In this document: positions 35,602 through 46,310 of the stretch, piece after piece
How the letters are laid out: each line of letters begins with the position of its first letter
How positions within the stretch are numbered: position 1 is the first letter of the stretch
From: Ilyonectria destructans
Taxonomy: Eukaryota > Ascomycota > Sordariomycetes > Hypocreales > Nectriaceae
Reading direction: 5' to 3'
Assembly (NCBI GenBank): GCA_020740775.1
Contig: JAHEWK010000016.1
Coordinates: forward strand, 496,001 to 560,000
DNA: 64,000 nt
Made by a program: the position numbers and the translations under genes
The notes under the pieces: model-generated
What the model saw: the letters and a program-made list of their open reading frames with translations, nothing else
Told to the model about the DNA's origin: nothing
Database searches by the model: none

Positions 35602-36810
35602 ATGACTGAGGTTCAAGGTCAATGCGACGCCCGCTTTTCCAAAGTACGCGACTTGATGCAGGAGTTCATCACGTCCGGACAAGACATCGGCGCCAGTCTG
35701 TGCATTAATATCAACGGTGACAACGTGGTGGACATATGGGGGGGCTATGCCGACGCATCGACCAAGAAACCATGGGACAAGGATACAGTGGTGAACGTCT
35801 TCTCGACCTCGAAACTAGTCACCAACCTGGCGGCTCTGATGCTGATCTCGCGTGGCGTGCTCCACCCCGAGGACAAGGTGTCCCAGCACTGGCCTGAATT
35901 TGCGGCGAACAAGAAGTCCCAAGTCACGGTGGGCCAAGTGTTATCCCACACAGCGGGCCTCAGCGCGTGGCAGGACAACATGACGCTGGAGGATATATGC
36001 GACCTCGAGGCGGCAACTGACAAGCTGGCGCGCCAGGCAACCCTTTGGGGTCCTGGAACTGCAATGGGATACCACGGTCTGACGCAGGGATTCCTCATAG
36101 GAGAGCTGGTGCGAAGGAAGACGGGCATGTCTATCGAGGAGTTCGTAAGAGAGGAGATATGCCAGCCACTGGGCGACGGGGCGGACTTCCAGCTCGGGTG
36201 TCGCAAGGAGGACTGGAACCGAGTGGCCCCCGTTGTACCTCCACCGGGACCTTCGATCCAAGAGGCGCTTAGCCAGCTGGCGGGATATGATCCGGACTCG
36301 ATCATGGTGCGCACGCTTTGTAACCCAGAACCCAGGGGCGAGGACGCCAACACTGAGCTGTGGCGGTCTAGCGTGTTAGGCTCAGTCAACGGCCACACAA
36401 ACGCCAGGGCATTAGTTAAGATCCTCTCCTGCTTCTCGCTCGGTGGCACATGCGCAGGAGGCGGCCATCGCCTGCTCTCAGCCGAGACGGTGAAACTGGC
36501 GCTTACGGAGCATGCGATTGGAGTGGATTTGGTGACGGGGCGGAGCGGGAGGCGCGGACTTGGCATTTACCTCACTGGGCCTGGGTCGGGCACCGCCGAA
36601 GACCAGCTACCCGAGGGCAGTGTTGGATGGGGTAGCGGATGGGGCGGGTCGATCGTGGTTATGGATAGTGACAGGAAGCTCACGATCGCCTATGCCATGA
36701 ACAGGATGCTGAATGCAGCACATCCTTCTCCGGCCGCGTTTATTAAGGCAGTTTATGACATTCTTGAAGTTACTCTCGCTGCCTATGTATTATTCGCCGG
36801 CGATTATTAA
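35602..36810 (+). CDS. Serine hydrolase of the beta-lactamase (class C)/EstB fold
   Basis: An intronless gene of 402 residues. It has SxxK as FSTSK (Ser68, Lys71), the second-motif tyrosine in GTAMGYHGLT (Tyr157) and VLSHTAGL, hallmarks of the esterase/transesterase branch (EstB, LovD-like) rather than antibiotic-degrading enzymes. A glycine-rich GWGSGWGGS near residue 355 is where class C enzymes have KTG-like motif 3. Fungal members hydrolyse or transfer acyl groups, sometimes in natural-product pathways. GC content is higher than in the neighbours, and the lack of introns stands out in this intron-rich window. I prefer the start at 35602 (MTEVQGQC) over 35566 because family homology begins there. 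No signal peptide. Confidence 0.87.
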   Translation: MTEVQGQCDARFSKVRDLMQEFITSGQDIGASLCININGDNVVDIWGGYADASTKKPWDKDTVVNVFSTSKLVTNLAALMLISRGVLHPEDKVSQHWPEFAANKKSQVTVGQVLSHTAGLSAWQDNMTLEDICDLEAATDKLARQATLWGPGTAMGYHGLTQGFLIGELVRRKTGMSIEEFVREEICQPLGDGADFQLGCRKEDWNRVAPVVPPPGPSIQEALSQLAGYDPDSIMVRTLCNPEPRGEDANTELWRSSVLGSVNGHTNARALVKILSCFSLGGTCAGGGHRLLSAETVKLALTEHAIGVDLVTGRSGRRGLGIYLTGPGSGTAEDQLPEGSVGWGSGWGGSIVVMDSDRKLTIAYAMNRMLNAAHPSPAAFIKAVYDILEVTLAAYVLFAGDY

Positions 36811-36991
36811 GTAAGTAGATAGTATGTTATGTAAAGGAATAAAAGCAGTATTATTAAATTGGTAGGAGGTCTGCATGAGCAATACCTAGACATAAACATT
36901 ACTGCTCCCAAGGATTCAACACCTCCCAACATGATGTCCCTCGTTTTACTCCCTGTTCAGCTTGCCCGTACAGGGCACTGTTGTACTGGTC

Positions 36992-37590
36992 TTAAATAAT
37001 GATGTCCTGCAATTCCCAAACCACGCCCTTCACTTGCTCAATCTCCTTGACGTTGACGTCCTTCCGCATCAGAACAGAAAAGAGGGTGATGGCGTATAGG
37101 CAGGTAGCGGTAATAAGCATCAGGCGCTGCGTGTCAGCGTAAGCGTGAATAATGGCTTCCTGAGAGAGTGCAGACTAAAGTTGCTGGTGACGTAGGGCAC
37201 TATGGTACTGATGATTCCAGCGGAGAAGGCCTGAATAAAGCAGACGAACTAGATTCTGCGGCATTGGTGTCAGTATTGCCCCACAGGGTAAGCTCTTCTG
37301 AAACAAAACGCTTCTGCTCGGACGACATACAAGACGTAGGCAATGATCAGGTCCCTCTTGGTCCAGATCTGCGTCATGGCCCGAATGGCCTCGTCGCCGC
37401 GCTGGAAATCGGCGTCGGAATCACCGCGCTCGATGCTAGAGTCTCGTTCCTTGGCCGTCACACCCGTCTCTTTATCGTTTGCCGTGGAGTTCTCGACATC
37501 TTGGGGCGTTTTTTCCTCTTCCACCACCGGCTTGTCCGCGAACGGCTGGGGAACCCTGAATCTCATGGTGAAGGCTTTTGAGGGCCTCTT
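36992..37590 (-). pseudogene. Siderophore-transporter MFS with large internal deletion
   Basis: Read on the minus strand, the piece begins with an N-terminal cytosolic tail (MRFRVPQPFADKPVVEEEK...ERDSSIERGD) and the first membrane region (IWTKRDLIIAYVL) of the SIT/MirB-type siderophore porter family. After a frame change it shows a second stretch (IVPYVTSNFSLHSL). It then jumps straight to a C-terminal ending (IIHAYADTQRLMLITA, MRKDVNVKEIEQVKG). These porters normally have about 14 helices and 560-600 residues; here roughly two thirds are missing. It cannot be functional. Confidence 0.7.
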
Positions 37591-37599
37591 CATTGCTAA

Positions 37600-38062
37600 G
37601 ACCAGCTTCTATCTGGAACCCTCCGAAATCGTGTGGAATGATCCTCGTGCAGAGGCAATATGGGCACCATTTCTACAGCCATTTACTCGACGGTCCTTGC
37701 CAACAGAAATGTCAAGAATATTGCTGTTGAAGTACCTAAAGCAGCAACAGACGCAGGCCTTTATTCTCGCTATTTCGCCAAGGCTATCGCTGTAGCGGAA
37801 GCGGGAACAGAAAGTGCATATGCAGCAATTCCGGAAATAACGCCGTCAATCGAGAAAGCCATCAAATTAGCAGTCAAGACAGCAAATGTCCAAAAACTTT
37901 CGCACCATGTTTTTAGTCTCTCTAGCCTTTGGAATAACAGCAATCCTTGCGTATTGGTTCATTGGAAATCTGGACCAACATCTCACGAACGAGGTTGCTA
38001 GAAAGCTACAGGGCACACAGAAGGCGAAGGAGGAAAATGAAAAGAATTCTCTATCAGTTTAA
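37600..38062 (+). pseudogene. C-terminal fragment of a TRI12-type MFS pump
   Basis: The plus-strand translation contains GTISTAIYSTVLANR, VPKAATDAGL, IPEITPSIEKAIKLAVKTANVQ and, after a frame change near 37895, FLVSLAFGITAILAYWFIGNLDQHLTNEVARKLQGT before a TAA at 38060. This is the last membrane segment and tail typical of TRI12-like efflux pumps. No N-terminal part is present on this strand. It lies head to head with the minus-strand transporter remnant, so two related pump genes, or one rearranged locus, collapsed here. Confidence 0.65.
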
Positions 38063-38184
38063 TTCCAGTATTCATAGCTTAAAGCTGTGTATCTAGTACA
38101 GCAAATGAGAGAGAAGTATTAATAAGTAGCTAAACGCTGGCAATATCTAACAAGGCCGTGTCGTGTACCATTTCAACCCCAAAT

Positions 38185-41100
38185 TTAGAGAGCCAGAACA
38201 GCGGCAACGGCGCAGAGCACACCAGCAAGCTGGGGCAGATATCCAGAAGCAGCACTGGCGCCAACAACAGGCACGCTGGGAGCCGGGGTGGGGTGAGCAG
38301 AAGACGACGACCCGGGAGCGTAGTGGCTGGCTGTAGCGTTGTTGACGGGGACGTATCCAGTCGCAGTGGGCTTGGAGTTGGTTTGAGTGGCCCAGACAGG
38401 CTTGGTGTGCTTGGAGCCAGTGGCAGATGCGGTCTCAGTCATCTTGGAGACGGACAGGCAAATGGGGCACTCGACAGAGACGGTGCGGTACTCGGTGTAG
38501 ACAGATCCCTTGGACGCGCACTTCGAGGTGACAGTCGCAACCTTGGTGACGACAGTAGTCATCGGCTCAGGCTTGTAGGTGATGATGTCGGAATCTTGGC
38601 CGTAGGCGGGGACTGTAACGGGCTCGTAGGTGGTGCTGTTGGATCCGGGGTGGACGGAGATGGTCGGGTACGCTCCCCGGGTGGCGGTGCCAGTCGCCTT
38701 GGCCGTCGTCTCGCCCTTGGATGAAGTAGGCGATGTGGACTTGCCATCGAAGGCATTGAGGCGCTCGTGAACCCACGCGGCAGCTGATTCGGAGTACAAG
38801 TCGAAGTAGTTCAGGTGGTCGGCGGTGATGGAGCCTCCCGCGCAGACAGGGTCACCCTTGGGGCAGTAGGAGCGAAGATCATCTCCGTAGGCAGCCATAT
38901 TCTGGAGCATTTCGGATGTGCGGGGGGCAGCGCCGTTGTGGCTGGCGCCGTCGAGGAAGTTGTAGGCCTGGTTCGCAGTGTGGCGGACATCACCGAAGAG
39001 CATGGCCGCAGCAACTGTTGAGATATTTATGTAAGCATCACGCCACAATCAAAACTGCAGAATGTCGAGTAACTCACTCATCTGGCCAAGGCATGGAGAC
39101 CGATATCGCTGCTGTCAACACTGGGCAAGATACTCGAGGCAGTCGTTGCAGAGCGGATATCCTATGTTGTGGAGAGCTATGGACTGCTGCCCGCAAACCA
39201 CTTCGGGGCAAGGAAGCGAAGGTCAGCCGAACAAGCACTGATACTGCTGCAGGAGCAGATCTATAAGGCATGGAGGGCCGGCAGGGTGTTCAGTCTAATC
39301 AGTTTCGACGTCAAAGGCGCTTACAATGGAGTGTTCAAAGAACGACTACTGGAGAGGCTGAAGGCGAGAGGCATACCTGGTGGACTGGTGAGATGGATTG
39401 ACGCCTTTTGCTCTGAACGAATGGCCACCGTGGTGGTAAATGGGCACACGTCACAGCTACGGGAGTTGCCACAGGCAGGTCTCCCGCAAGGATCACCGCT
39501 GTCGTCGGTGTTGTTCTTGTTCTTCAATGCAGATTTAGTGCAGAGAAGAATCAACGCAAAAGGTGGTTCGATGGCATTCGTAGACGACTACTCAGCCTGG
39601 GTAGTGGGACCAACAGCGGAGGAGAATCGAGCCGGCATCCAATCAATTATAGACGAAGCACTGGGCTGGGAAAGACGGAGCGGTGCGACGTTCAACGGAG
39701 ACAAAACGGCCATCGTGCATTTCACGCGAAACGCCGCGCGTACCAGCGACAAACCGTTCATGATCAAAGGAAAAGTAGTCAAACCAAAAGCGAGCGCCAA
39801 GATCCTGGGAGTGGTCATGGACGCGAAACTGCGGTACAAGGAACACATAGCTAGAGCCGCCGCAAAGGGGCTCTCGGCTGCTATGTGTTTGAGAAGACTG
39901 AAAATGCTGTCACCGCGGACGGCGAGACAACTGTTCGTAGCAACAGTAGCTCCCACCATGGACTATGCGTCCAGCGTGTGGACGCACTCATGTGGCATTA
40001 GAGAAGCTGCTTGGCTGGACAAGGCACAGATGGTCGGAGCACAGGCGATCACGGGAGCTTTCCGGACCGTCGCAACGGCGGTGGCAGAGGCCGAAGCTAG
40101 CATCCAATCGGTGCAAGAACGGCATGCGCAAGCGGCAACAAGGTTTTGGATCAACCTCCGGACCCTTCCCAGGACACACCCGTTGGCGACACTGAAAGTG
40201 AAAGTGTGTCGCCGATTCGTATCGCCGATGCAGAGGATTGCTCAAGTACAAGGGGAAACAGCCACTGAACGAATGGAGATCATTCGGGAGTACGCGTTAC
40301 CACCATGGCGAGACCGTATCCCGGTGTCGTGCGACCCTGACCGGGAGAGAGCGGCGGAAGAAGCAAAGAGGGTGGATGGCATAGTCATTGCCACCTGCTC
40401 CTCACAGAGAAGGGGCATGGTAGGCATGGGAGGTGTCGTACGAGACACGGCGATCAATAACGATGACGAGGTAGTGGCCAGCTACTCCATCACTCTCGGA
40501 TTGACGGAGGAGCTGAACCTATACATCGCCGAGCTAGGAGCTATAGAGATGGTATTGAGATGTATGCCGTCTGGACTCTGCCGGCGGGATATGACTGTCA
40601 TGACGAGCAGCCGCTCCGCACTAGAAGTCATACGGCGGCCACGACAACAATCCGGCCAACAGATCATACGGCAAATATACGACCATATCAAGCGTCTCGA
40701 AGACGAGGGCCACTCTCTCCGGATGTTGTGGGTTCCAGCAGGAGAAGAGGATTTCGCGCTGGGAACAAAAGCCAAAGCAGCAGCGCGGAAGGCCACAGAA
40801 GGAGAATGCAGACCAGACGTGCCACCACATCTAGCAAGATCCACAAGGATAAGACTAGCGATAACCAAGCAGCGGCAAACAAGAACACTACCAGAAAGAG
40901 TCGGGAAATACTCGAAGCAGATAGACACGGCACTGCCAAGCAAGCATACCCGTACTCTATATGACCCGCTGAAGAGGAAGGAAGCAGACGTACTGTCGCA
41001 GCTCCGCACCGGAATGGCGAGACTTAACAGCTTTCTGTGCAAGATAGGAGCAATGGAATCGGACACTTGCGAATGCGGGCAAGCATCAGAGACAGTGGAA

Positions 41101-42019
41101 CACTTCCTATTCCGCTGCACAAAATGGACCGCGCAACGAGAAGGCATGCTGCGATGCTCACAGACAAAGATGGGAAACCTATCATACTTCCTGGGAGGAA
41201 AGGCGGCGTCTGACGGTGACAAATGGGCGCCAGACATGCGGGCAGTACGGGCGACGATCAAATTTGCCATTGCAACGGGGAGGCTTGACATGGACCAGAA
41301 GCCTCAGGCACACTAACTATTCAGATTGAATCCTACTAACATCATACAGTCTCATTTTGGCAGACCGTGCTTCAGCTGCTGAGGATAGGATGCTGAACAC
41401 TTGGAGAAATTGGCCTTCAAGCAGGCCTGTCACTGCATATACATCAGATTGGAACAGTCAGTAAAGTGAAATTGTGGGGCTTCGGGTGATTATGGAAGAA
41501 CCGTACGAAACGAAAATAGCTTAGCGCAAAGGCCCTCTGGGGTGTGTCCCCCCGGGCGAAATAAAATCCATCCATCCATCCATTCATCTTGCCCGGTCCA
41601 GACTTTGTGCTGAATCCAGCGTTGGAACCCTGAGTGCAGCCGAAGATTTGACCGCCGCCTCCGCCTAGGATATCACCAGCAACATTGGCACCCTGCGAGA
41701 AACCGCTGAGAACCAGCTTCGACTCGGGGCACTTCTGGTTGTAGGCGGTCATCTGAGACAGGCCGTTGGCTGCGCCCTCCTGCACAGCGGCGCAGTAGTT
41801 GGAGTTGCCAGGGTTGTAGAACTTGATGTCCTCGTAGTCGCAGCTGCTCAGGCCGTTGCAGATGGCGTTGACCAGCTTGCCCTGGCGGCCGGGATAGGGC
41901 TCGTTGTTGCCGCGGGCGAGGAAGATGTGCACATCCTTGCAGCCATCTTGGCGGGCGTCGATGGTGCTGGCCTGGGAGCTGGCGGCGAGGAGGAGGGGGA
42001 GAGCGAATGACTGCTTCAT
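38185..42019 (-). pseudogene. GPI-anchored cutinase/acetylxylan-esterase family gene split by a LINE
   Basis: The 5' exon (41584-42019) encodes a signal peptide (MKQSFALPLLLAASSQAS), VHIFLARGNNEPYPG, and the nucleophile motif LVLSGFSQGANV. The 3' exon (38185-39014) encodes MLFGDVRHTANQAYNF, the Asp/His part CPKGDPVC...ADHLNYF, a long Ser/Thr/Pro-rich stalk and a hydrophobic GPI-anchor-type tail. An intron (39015-39077, GTGAGT donor) precedes the 3' exon. The LINE at 39084-41583 inserted within six bases of that donor. Removing it and one TCATCT copy gives an unbroken frame of about 420 codons, so this gene was intact until the insertion. The family hydrolyses cutin, suberin or acetylated xylan outside the cell. 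A truncated product from the 5' exon (up to the insertion) lacks the catalytic Asp and His. Confidence 0.88.
39084..41583 (+). mobile_element. 5'-truncated non-LTR retrotransposon (Tad-like LINE)
   Basis: The element starts inside the reverse transcriptase domain (AWRPISLLSTLGKILE, the usual RPISLL motif) and stays open from 39085 to the stop at 41316. It shows FDVKGAYNGV, the GLPQGSPLS motif, the catalytic FVDD (about 39575), a C-terminal RNase H-like region and a zinc-knuckle-like CECGQASETVEHFLFRC. The 3' end is a short tail of TCCA repeats after AATAAAATCC. TCATCT flanks it on both sides (39078-39083, 41584-41589). No stop codons and no RIP signature are present, so insertion is recent. 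The RNase H part has lost most usual catalytic acids (see findings). Confidence 0.9.
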
Positions 42020-44210
42020 GATGAAGATTATTAACGAAGTACGTAGTGAAAACGAAGGCCGTGGTATTAACGAAGGACGTGGGTGGGATGCAGAGAAGGA
42101 AGATGGAAGGAAGGAAGGAAGACGCACATCAAGTATTAAAGGACATCAAAACGTCTGTCTCCAAAGCCTCGTCGGCCAACCTAGCACGAGAAATCTTCTC
42201 TCCAGCCGAAAATAGATTCTACTCTGGTATTCCGAGATTGCCAGTGGATGAACCAACTGTTCGGTTTCACTCCCTAGCATCACCACCTGCGGAAAAGATG
42301 GGACGATCCGCCCGATACGGGCAACAATAGCGTCAAGCATGCAATTCTTCGCCCAACGTACATGCGATCCGCCACACAGATCCGATTGAATGCTGCAGAC
42401 CGTGCCACTTCCACGTTGTGAGGGCCCGCAACCACGGATATTTGGGTTTCTCGGGCTCCGAACCACATCCAAAACCAATGATGCGACTCCTTTCGTAATA
42501 TTCCCTCACGCAATGTGGAGCGGCCATCTCCACTCGGTTGGTGCCGATACGAGCTGGGAGCTGTGACATTATGCAAACCTCGTATTGTCTGGCGTGCATG
42601 GTCATTTCCGGCGGCAGCGCCGAGAGACGCAGGAGGCAGACGTTTGGTCAGGGTTAAATAGAGTAACTCATCCGATCAACTCTATCCTTATTGCTGCATG
42701 ATCCCGCCTGAAATCCCTTGTTATGGCTCTTACGATTGGCTGGCTGGCACGGCCGATCTCTGCCCCTGGAGACAGAACTTGGCATCCGCCCCCAGGTTTC
42801 TATTCAGGCTGTTACGATTTTGACAGATGTATCCACCTTAAGTGTAATCGGTTGAGAAACTCGATTCCCGTAGTTGTGGTGGCGCATCTGACTCCAACAT
42901 GCTCACCCACCAACGATGACAAGAGCAAGATCGTGTCTTATCAGTTCCCCAGGTTCAACCCGATGAATAACTATCACGCTCGCGGTTCACTTGCCCAGAC
43001 AATCTTGAACTCGTCAATCTAGGCCACAGATATAAATCACCATGAGCTTGGAGCCCATACCTGCACAAAATTGCTCTGCCGTGGGCCAAGTTCCAACCCA
43101 ATTCCCAGCATGAACCCCCAAGTCCGGCGAACTGAATGCGAAACAGGATGATGAGTTAGCTTGAAGAGAGCGACCAAGAGTGGAATTAGAATACCAGAGG
43201 CGCAACGCGAGGAAGCGAAAATGCCATGTAGGGTATGGCCGACTGAGCAGCGATGGCTAGAAAACGGTGAATGCGTCGGGTATTAGCATATCGGCCATCT
43301 CGGTATTGTGAAGCCTGTTATTCATTCCGTCTGGGCTCAACATGTTCACCGATGATAATAATGGCCACTTATTGTTTCCGTTGCTTATCGCCCATCGCCA
43401 TAGACTACGGGCTTCGCCGTCAGACCAAAGCCTCTTCCGCGGCTATTCTGGTCATGTTATGCATTTGACCGGCAAATGTCTACCCCGACGGGAAGGTCTT
43501 TCGGAATAGCTGATCCAGATATCGACATTGAGCCCCCGCTTGACCTTGATGTGGATATTGTGAAGACCGGATGGCTCACGTTTCAACACTATTGGCAAAC
43601 GGTGCGAAGAGCACATCTTTGACGCGATTCATTCTCATCGTCCCCCTTCCGACAACTGGAATCCGGTATCCAACAGACCATTTACAGAGTCGACCGAAAC
43701 ATAACGAGCCATGACGCTACAATTGACGTTTTCTTTTGTCTCGACTAGAGCAGTGGAGGGCAATGATCCCTCAAGACGCACGCGGGCTGCGTGAAATAGC
43801 ACTGCATCAGTCCCCAAACCTGACGTCGGCAGTACCTTTTTCACTCCCGCTGCACGCATGATCTGAAATGTCAGCGGCCAATGCAACCTCATGAGTTAGG
43901 GTGACGATTTACCAAACTCCGCCTTTGTGACCTGGCCGATAATTGCAAACGGGGCCAGATCGGATCCTGTCCGATAAGACAAGTTCAGCCATTGGGTTGA
44001 TCGGATCAGGACGCGCTACTAATTACCTCATCCACTACCACAATTGCGTGCTCCCGAATCCTCCGTATTTCGGAACCCGCGTCGGCCTGCCGGTGGGATA
44101 TCACTCTTCCAGAACTATAGTAACTGAACTCATAACTGACCACAAGAGGCGCTGCGGCGTTGATTTCGCACTACATCGCCAGGTCTCGACTTTTGTTCCT
44201 TGATGCTATC
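42020..44210. other. Intergenic, no gene supported
   Basis: The cutinase promoter lies at the left, with a GGAA microsatellite at about 42105-42121. Scattered ORFs (42723-43022 plus, 43635-43892 minus) have no motifs. The right part, from about 43785, is also present in RIP-mutated form at 59090 onward, so it belongs to the duplicated segment carrying the Old Yellow Enzyme gene. Confidence 0.45.
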
Positions 44211-45516
44211 ATGTCTTCCCACGAGCTATTCACTCCTCTTACCATTGCTAATGGCCGCATTGAGCTTGGCCACCGCGTTGTCATGGCCCCCATGACCCGC
44301 AATCGAGGCGTGGCGCTCTCCGGCTCTATCGATAACCGTATTTGGCTCGCCGACGAAGTTGTCGCCCGTTATTATGTCCAGCGTGCGTCGCCCGGTGGAC
44401 TCATCATCACGGAAGGCATTCCCCCATCACTCGAAGCAAGTGGCATGCCAAACGTTCCCGGTCTGTTTCACGAGTCCCAGTATGAAGGCTGGAAGAAAGT
44501 CGTCCAAAGTGTGCACGAGAAAGGAGGTTACATCTATGCGCAGCTGTGGCATGCGGGACGAGCCACCATCCCTCAGATGACTGGTTGTCCAGTCGTTAGT
44601 GCGAGTTCGGTGCCATGGTCCACAGATGAAACGTTTCCGTTCCGGACACCGGATACCAAGGAGAAGATTCGTTACCGAGATTTCCCATCCGTGGCGATGA
44701 CGGAGGAGCAGATCGCCAAGACCACTCAAGACTTCGTCAAGGCGGCCGAGGTAGCTATTGATATCGGCTTCGATGGTGTCGAGATCAATGGGGGCAATGG
44801 AAATCGTCAGTAAATACTGAGAATTTATTAATTAGCATCAAGCTCGAAACGAGCGAGAATACTGACCTTGCCTAGTTGTCGATCAATTCCTTCATTCAAA
44901 CCTCAACACTCGCACAGACTCCTACGGCGGCTCGCCACAAGCCCGGTGTAAATTCGCCCTCGATTTAGTGGCCGCGCTTACATCCGCTGTTGGGCCCTCG
45001 AACGTGGCAATCCGTCTGGAGCCCACAGGGTTATACAATGAGACGTATGGCGCTGAGCGAGTAGAGACTTGGTCACATCTTTGCGAGCAGTTGGCTTTGA
45101 CCTATCAGGGCCATAACAAGCTGTCCTACGTCCACTTTATCGAGCCGAGGCTTGATCGAGTGGAAGCCAACAAGGAGCTCTTCTCCAATTCTTGGACCCT
45201 CCCAGACGTCTCTAACGAACAATTTCGAGCCATTATAAAGAAAAGTGGCACCCCGTGCATCAGCTGTGGAGGGTGGGAAGCGGCAAATGTGGTCGGCGCT
45301 GTCAAGGAGAAAGGCTGGGACGCTGTGGCCTTTGCTAAATGGTTCGTGAGCAACCCTGACCTACCGAGGAGGCTTCTACTCGGTAAATTGTTGAAAGACT
45401 ATGATCGAAGTAGATTTTACGGCAGCTGGGATGGTATTAGGGATCACGGTTATGTCGATTATCCCACTTGGGAAGAGCAACTTTTAGAACCCGAGAGCCC
45501 ACTACTAGTAAGATGA
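44211..45516 (+). CDS. Old Yellow Enzyme family flavin oxidoreductase with altered active site
   Basis: Two exons (44211-44805, 44876-45516) encode 411 residues. FMN-barrel motifs are clear: LFTPLTIANGRIELGHRVVMAPMTRNRG, GGLIITEGIPPS, GGYIYAQLWHAGRA, NTRTDSYGGS and a late GWDAVAFAKWFVSNPDLPRRL. The family reduces activated C=C bonds with NADPH and FMN. In classical members the segment VEIHxANGY supplies the substrate-binding His and Asn and the proton-donor Tyr. Here it reads VEINGGNGN (residues 190-198), so His is Asn193 and Tyr is Asn198, while the middle Asn is kept. Some fungal homologues with altered residues act as isomerases or have changed chemistry. A RIP-destroyed twin lies at 59090-63390. 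The start at 44211 (MSSHELFTPL) matches family N-termini. Confidence 0.9.
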
Positions 45517-45639
45517 GGTTCATGATGCACTAGGAGGATTGCCCCAAGTCCGCTCGCAATAGATTAAAGTATATAATGAGCGTTCTGGCGACCTGAGGAA
45601 GTTGAGGTTGTGGATGGGAACCCACGATGTAAGGTGGGA

Positions 45640-46310
45640 TAGAGGTATTCGTTTCTAGGATTGAGCTGAGAAAATTCGAAAGGATATAGAGTTTCTCGAT
45701 ATCTAGCTTTTTTAACTTAAATCCGATATAGATAAATCTAAAGAGTAGCTATATTAATACTTTTAGCTATTATAGGATATAACTATATTTCGGTTTATAT
45801 TCCTAATAGTAATATTCTTCTTACTGTTTTTTACTACTAGCTTTTTTAGCATAAATATAAATAATCTTATAGCTAAAGATTCTTTAAGATTCTCTACTTA
45901 GATAAATAAAACTTTAAAGGTATTATTAACTAATAGTTATAATATAATTTAAATTATTCTTTTAACTATTAGAATATTTAGTATTTTAAGTTATTAAGAG
46001 GTTAGGGTGCCCTAGTATATATATACCCAGAGGGGGGACTAGAAGCTTAACAGTAAAAGAAAATACCAATAATAGTATTAATAATACAGACTATATACTC
46101 AATCTATTTAAAGGTTAATACTTACTCAAATAGACTAAGGTTTCTAGTCTAACTGGTTACCTTTCCTAATAACTCAATAAGCTGCAGGAACAGCTGCATC
46201 TTGAAAAAGCTAGATCTGCTGGAAAAGCTAGATCTTGGAAAAGGCAAAATCATAATGGTATTTTAAGTTATAACTAGAAGATATTTAGAATTATAGCTAG
46301 CTACTTTTTA
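45640..46310. repeat. RIP island with R1 repeat copy (5' part, 45995-46258)
   Basis: AT-rich DNA begins about 120 bases after the Old Yellow Enzyme stop. Within it, 45995-46258 starts TAAGAGGTTAGGGTGCCCTAG and contains GAGGGGGGACTAGAAGCTTA plus short repeats of AAAAGCTAGATCT. The same sequence, more RIP-mutated, begins copies at 59874 and 62058. This copy is the least mutated but stops at about 46258. The block ends inside the ankyrin-coding part of the NLR pseudogene. Confidence 0.7.

Noticed and set aside
35745..36566. 273-codon minus-strand ORF
   Set aside because: Antisense shadow of the GC-rich serine hydrolase; the plus strand carries the family motifs.
10719..36810. A complete secondary-metabolite gene cluster
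   Set aside because: Tailoring-type enzymes are present, but no PKS, NRPS, terpene synthase, DMATS or pathway regulator was seen, so only a loose association can be claimed.
38158..38724. 188-codon plus-strand ORF rich in Gly/Ser/Arg
   Set aside because: It is the antisense of the repetitive Ser/Thr stalk of the cutinase-family gene and has no motif of its own.
40482..41291. 269-codon minus-strand ORF
   Set aside because: Antisense to the LINE RNase H region, which explains the open frame.
42105..42121. GGAA microsatellite as a regulatory element
   Set aside because: Only about four units, common in fungal intergenic DNA.
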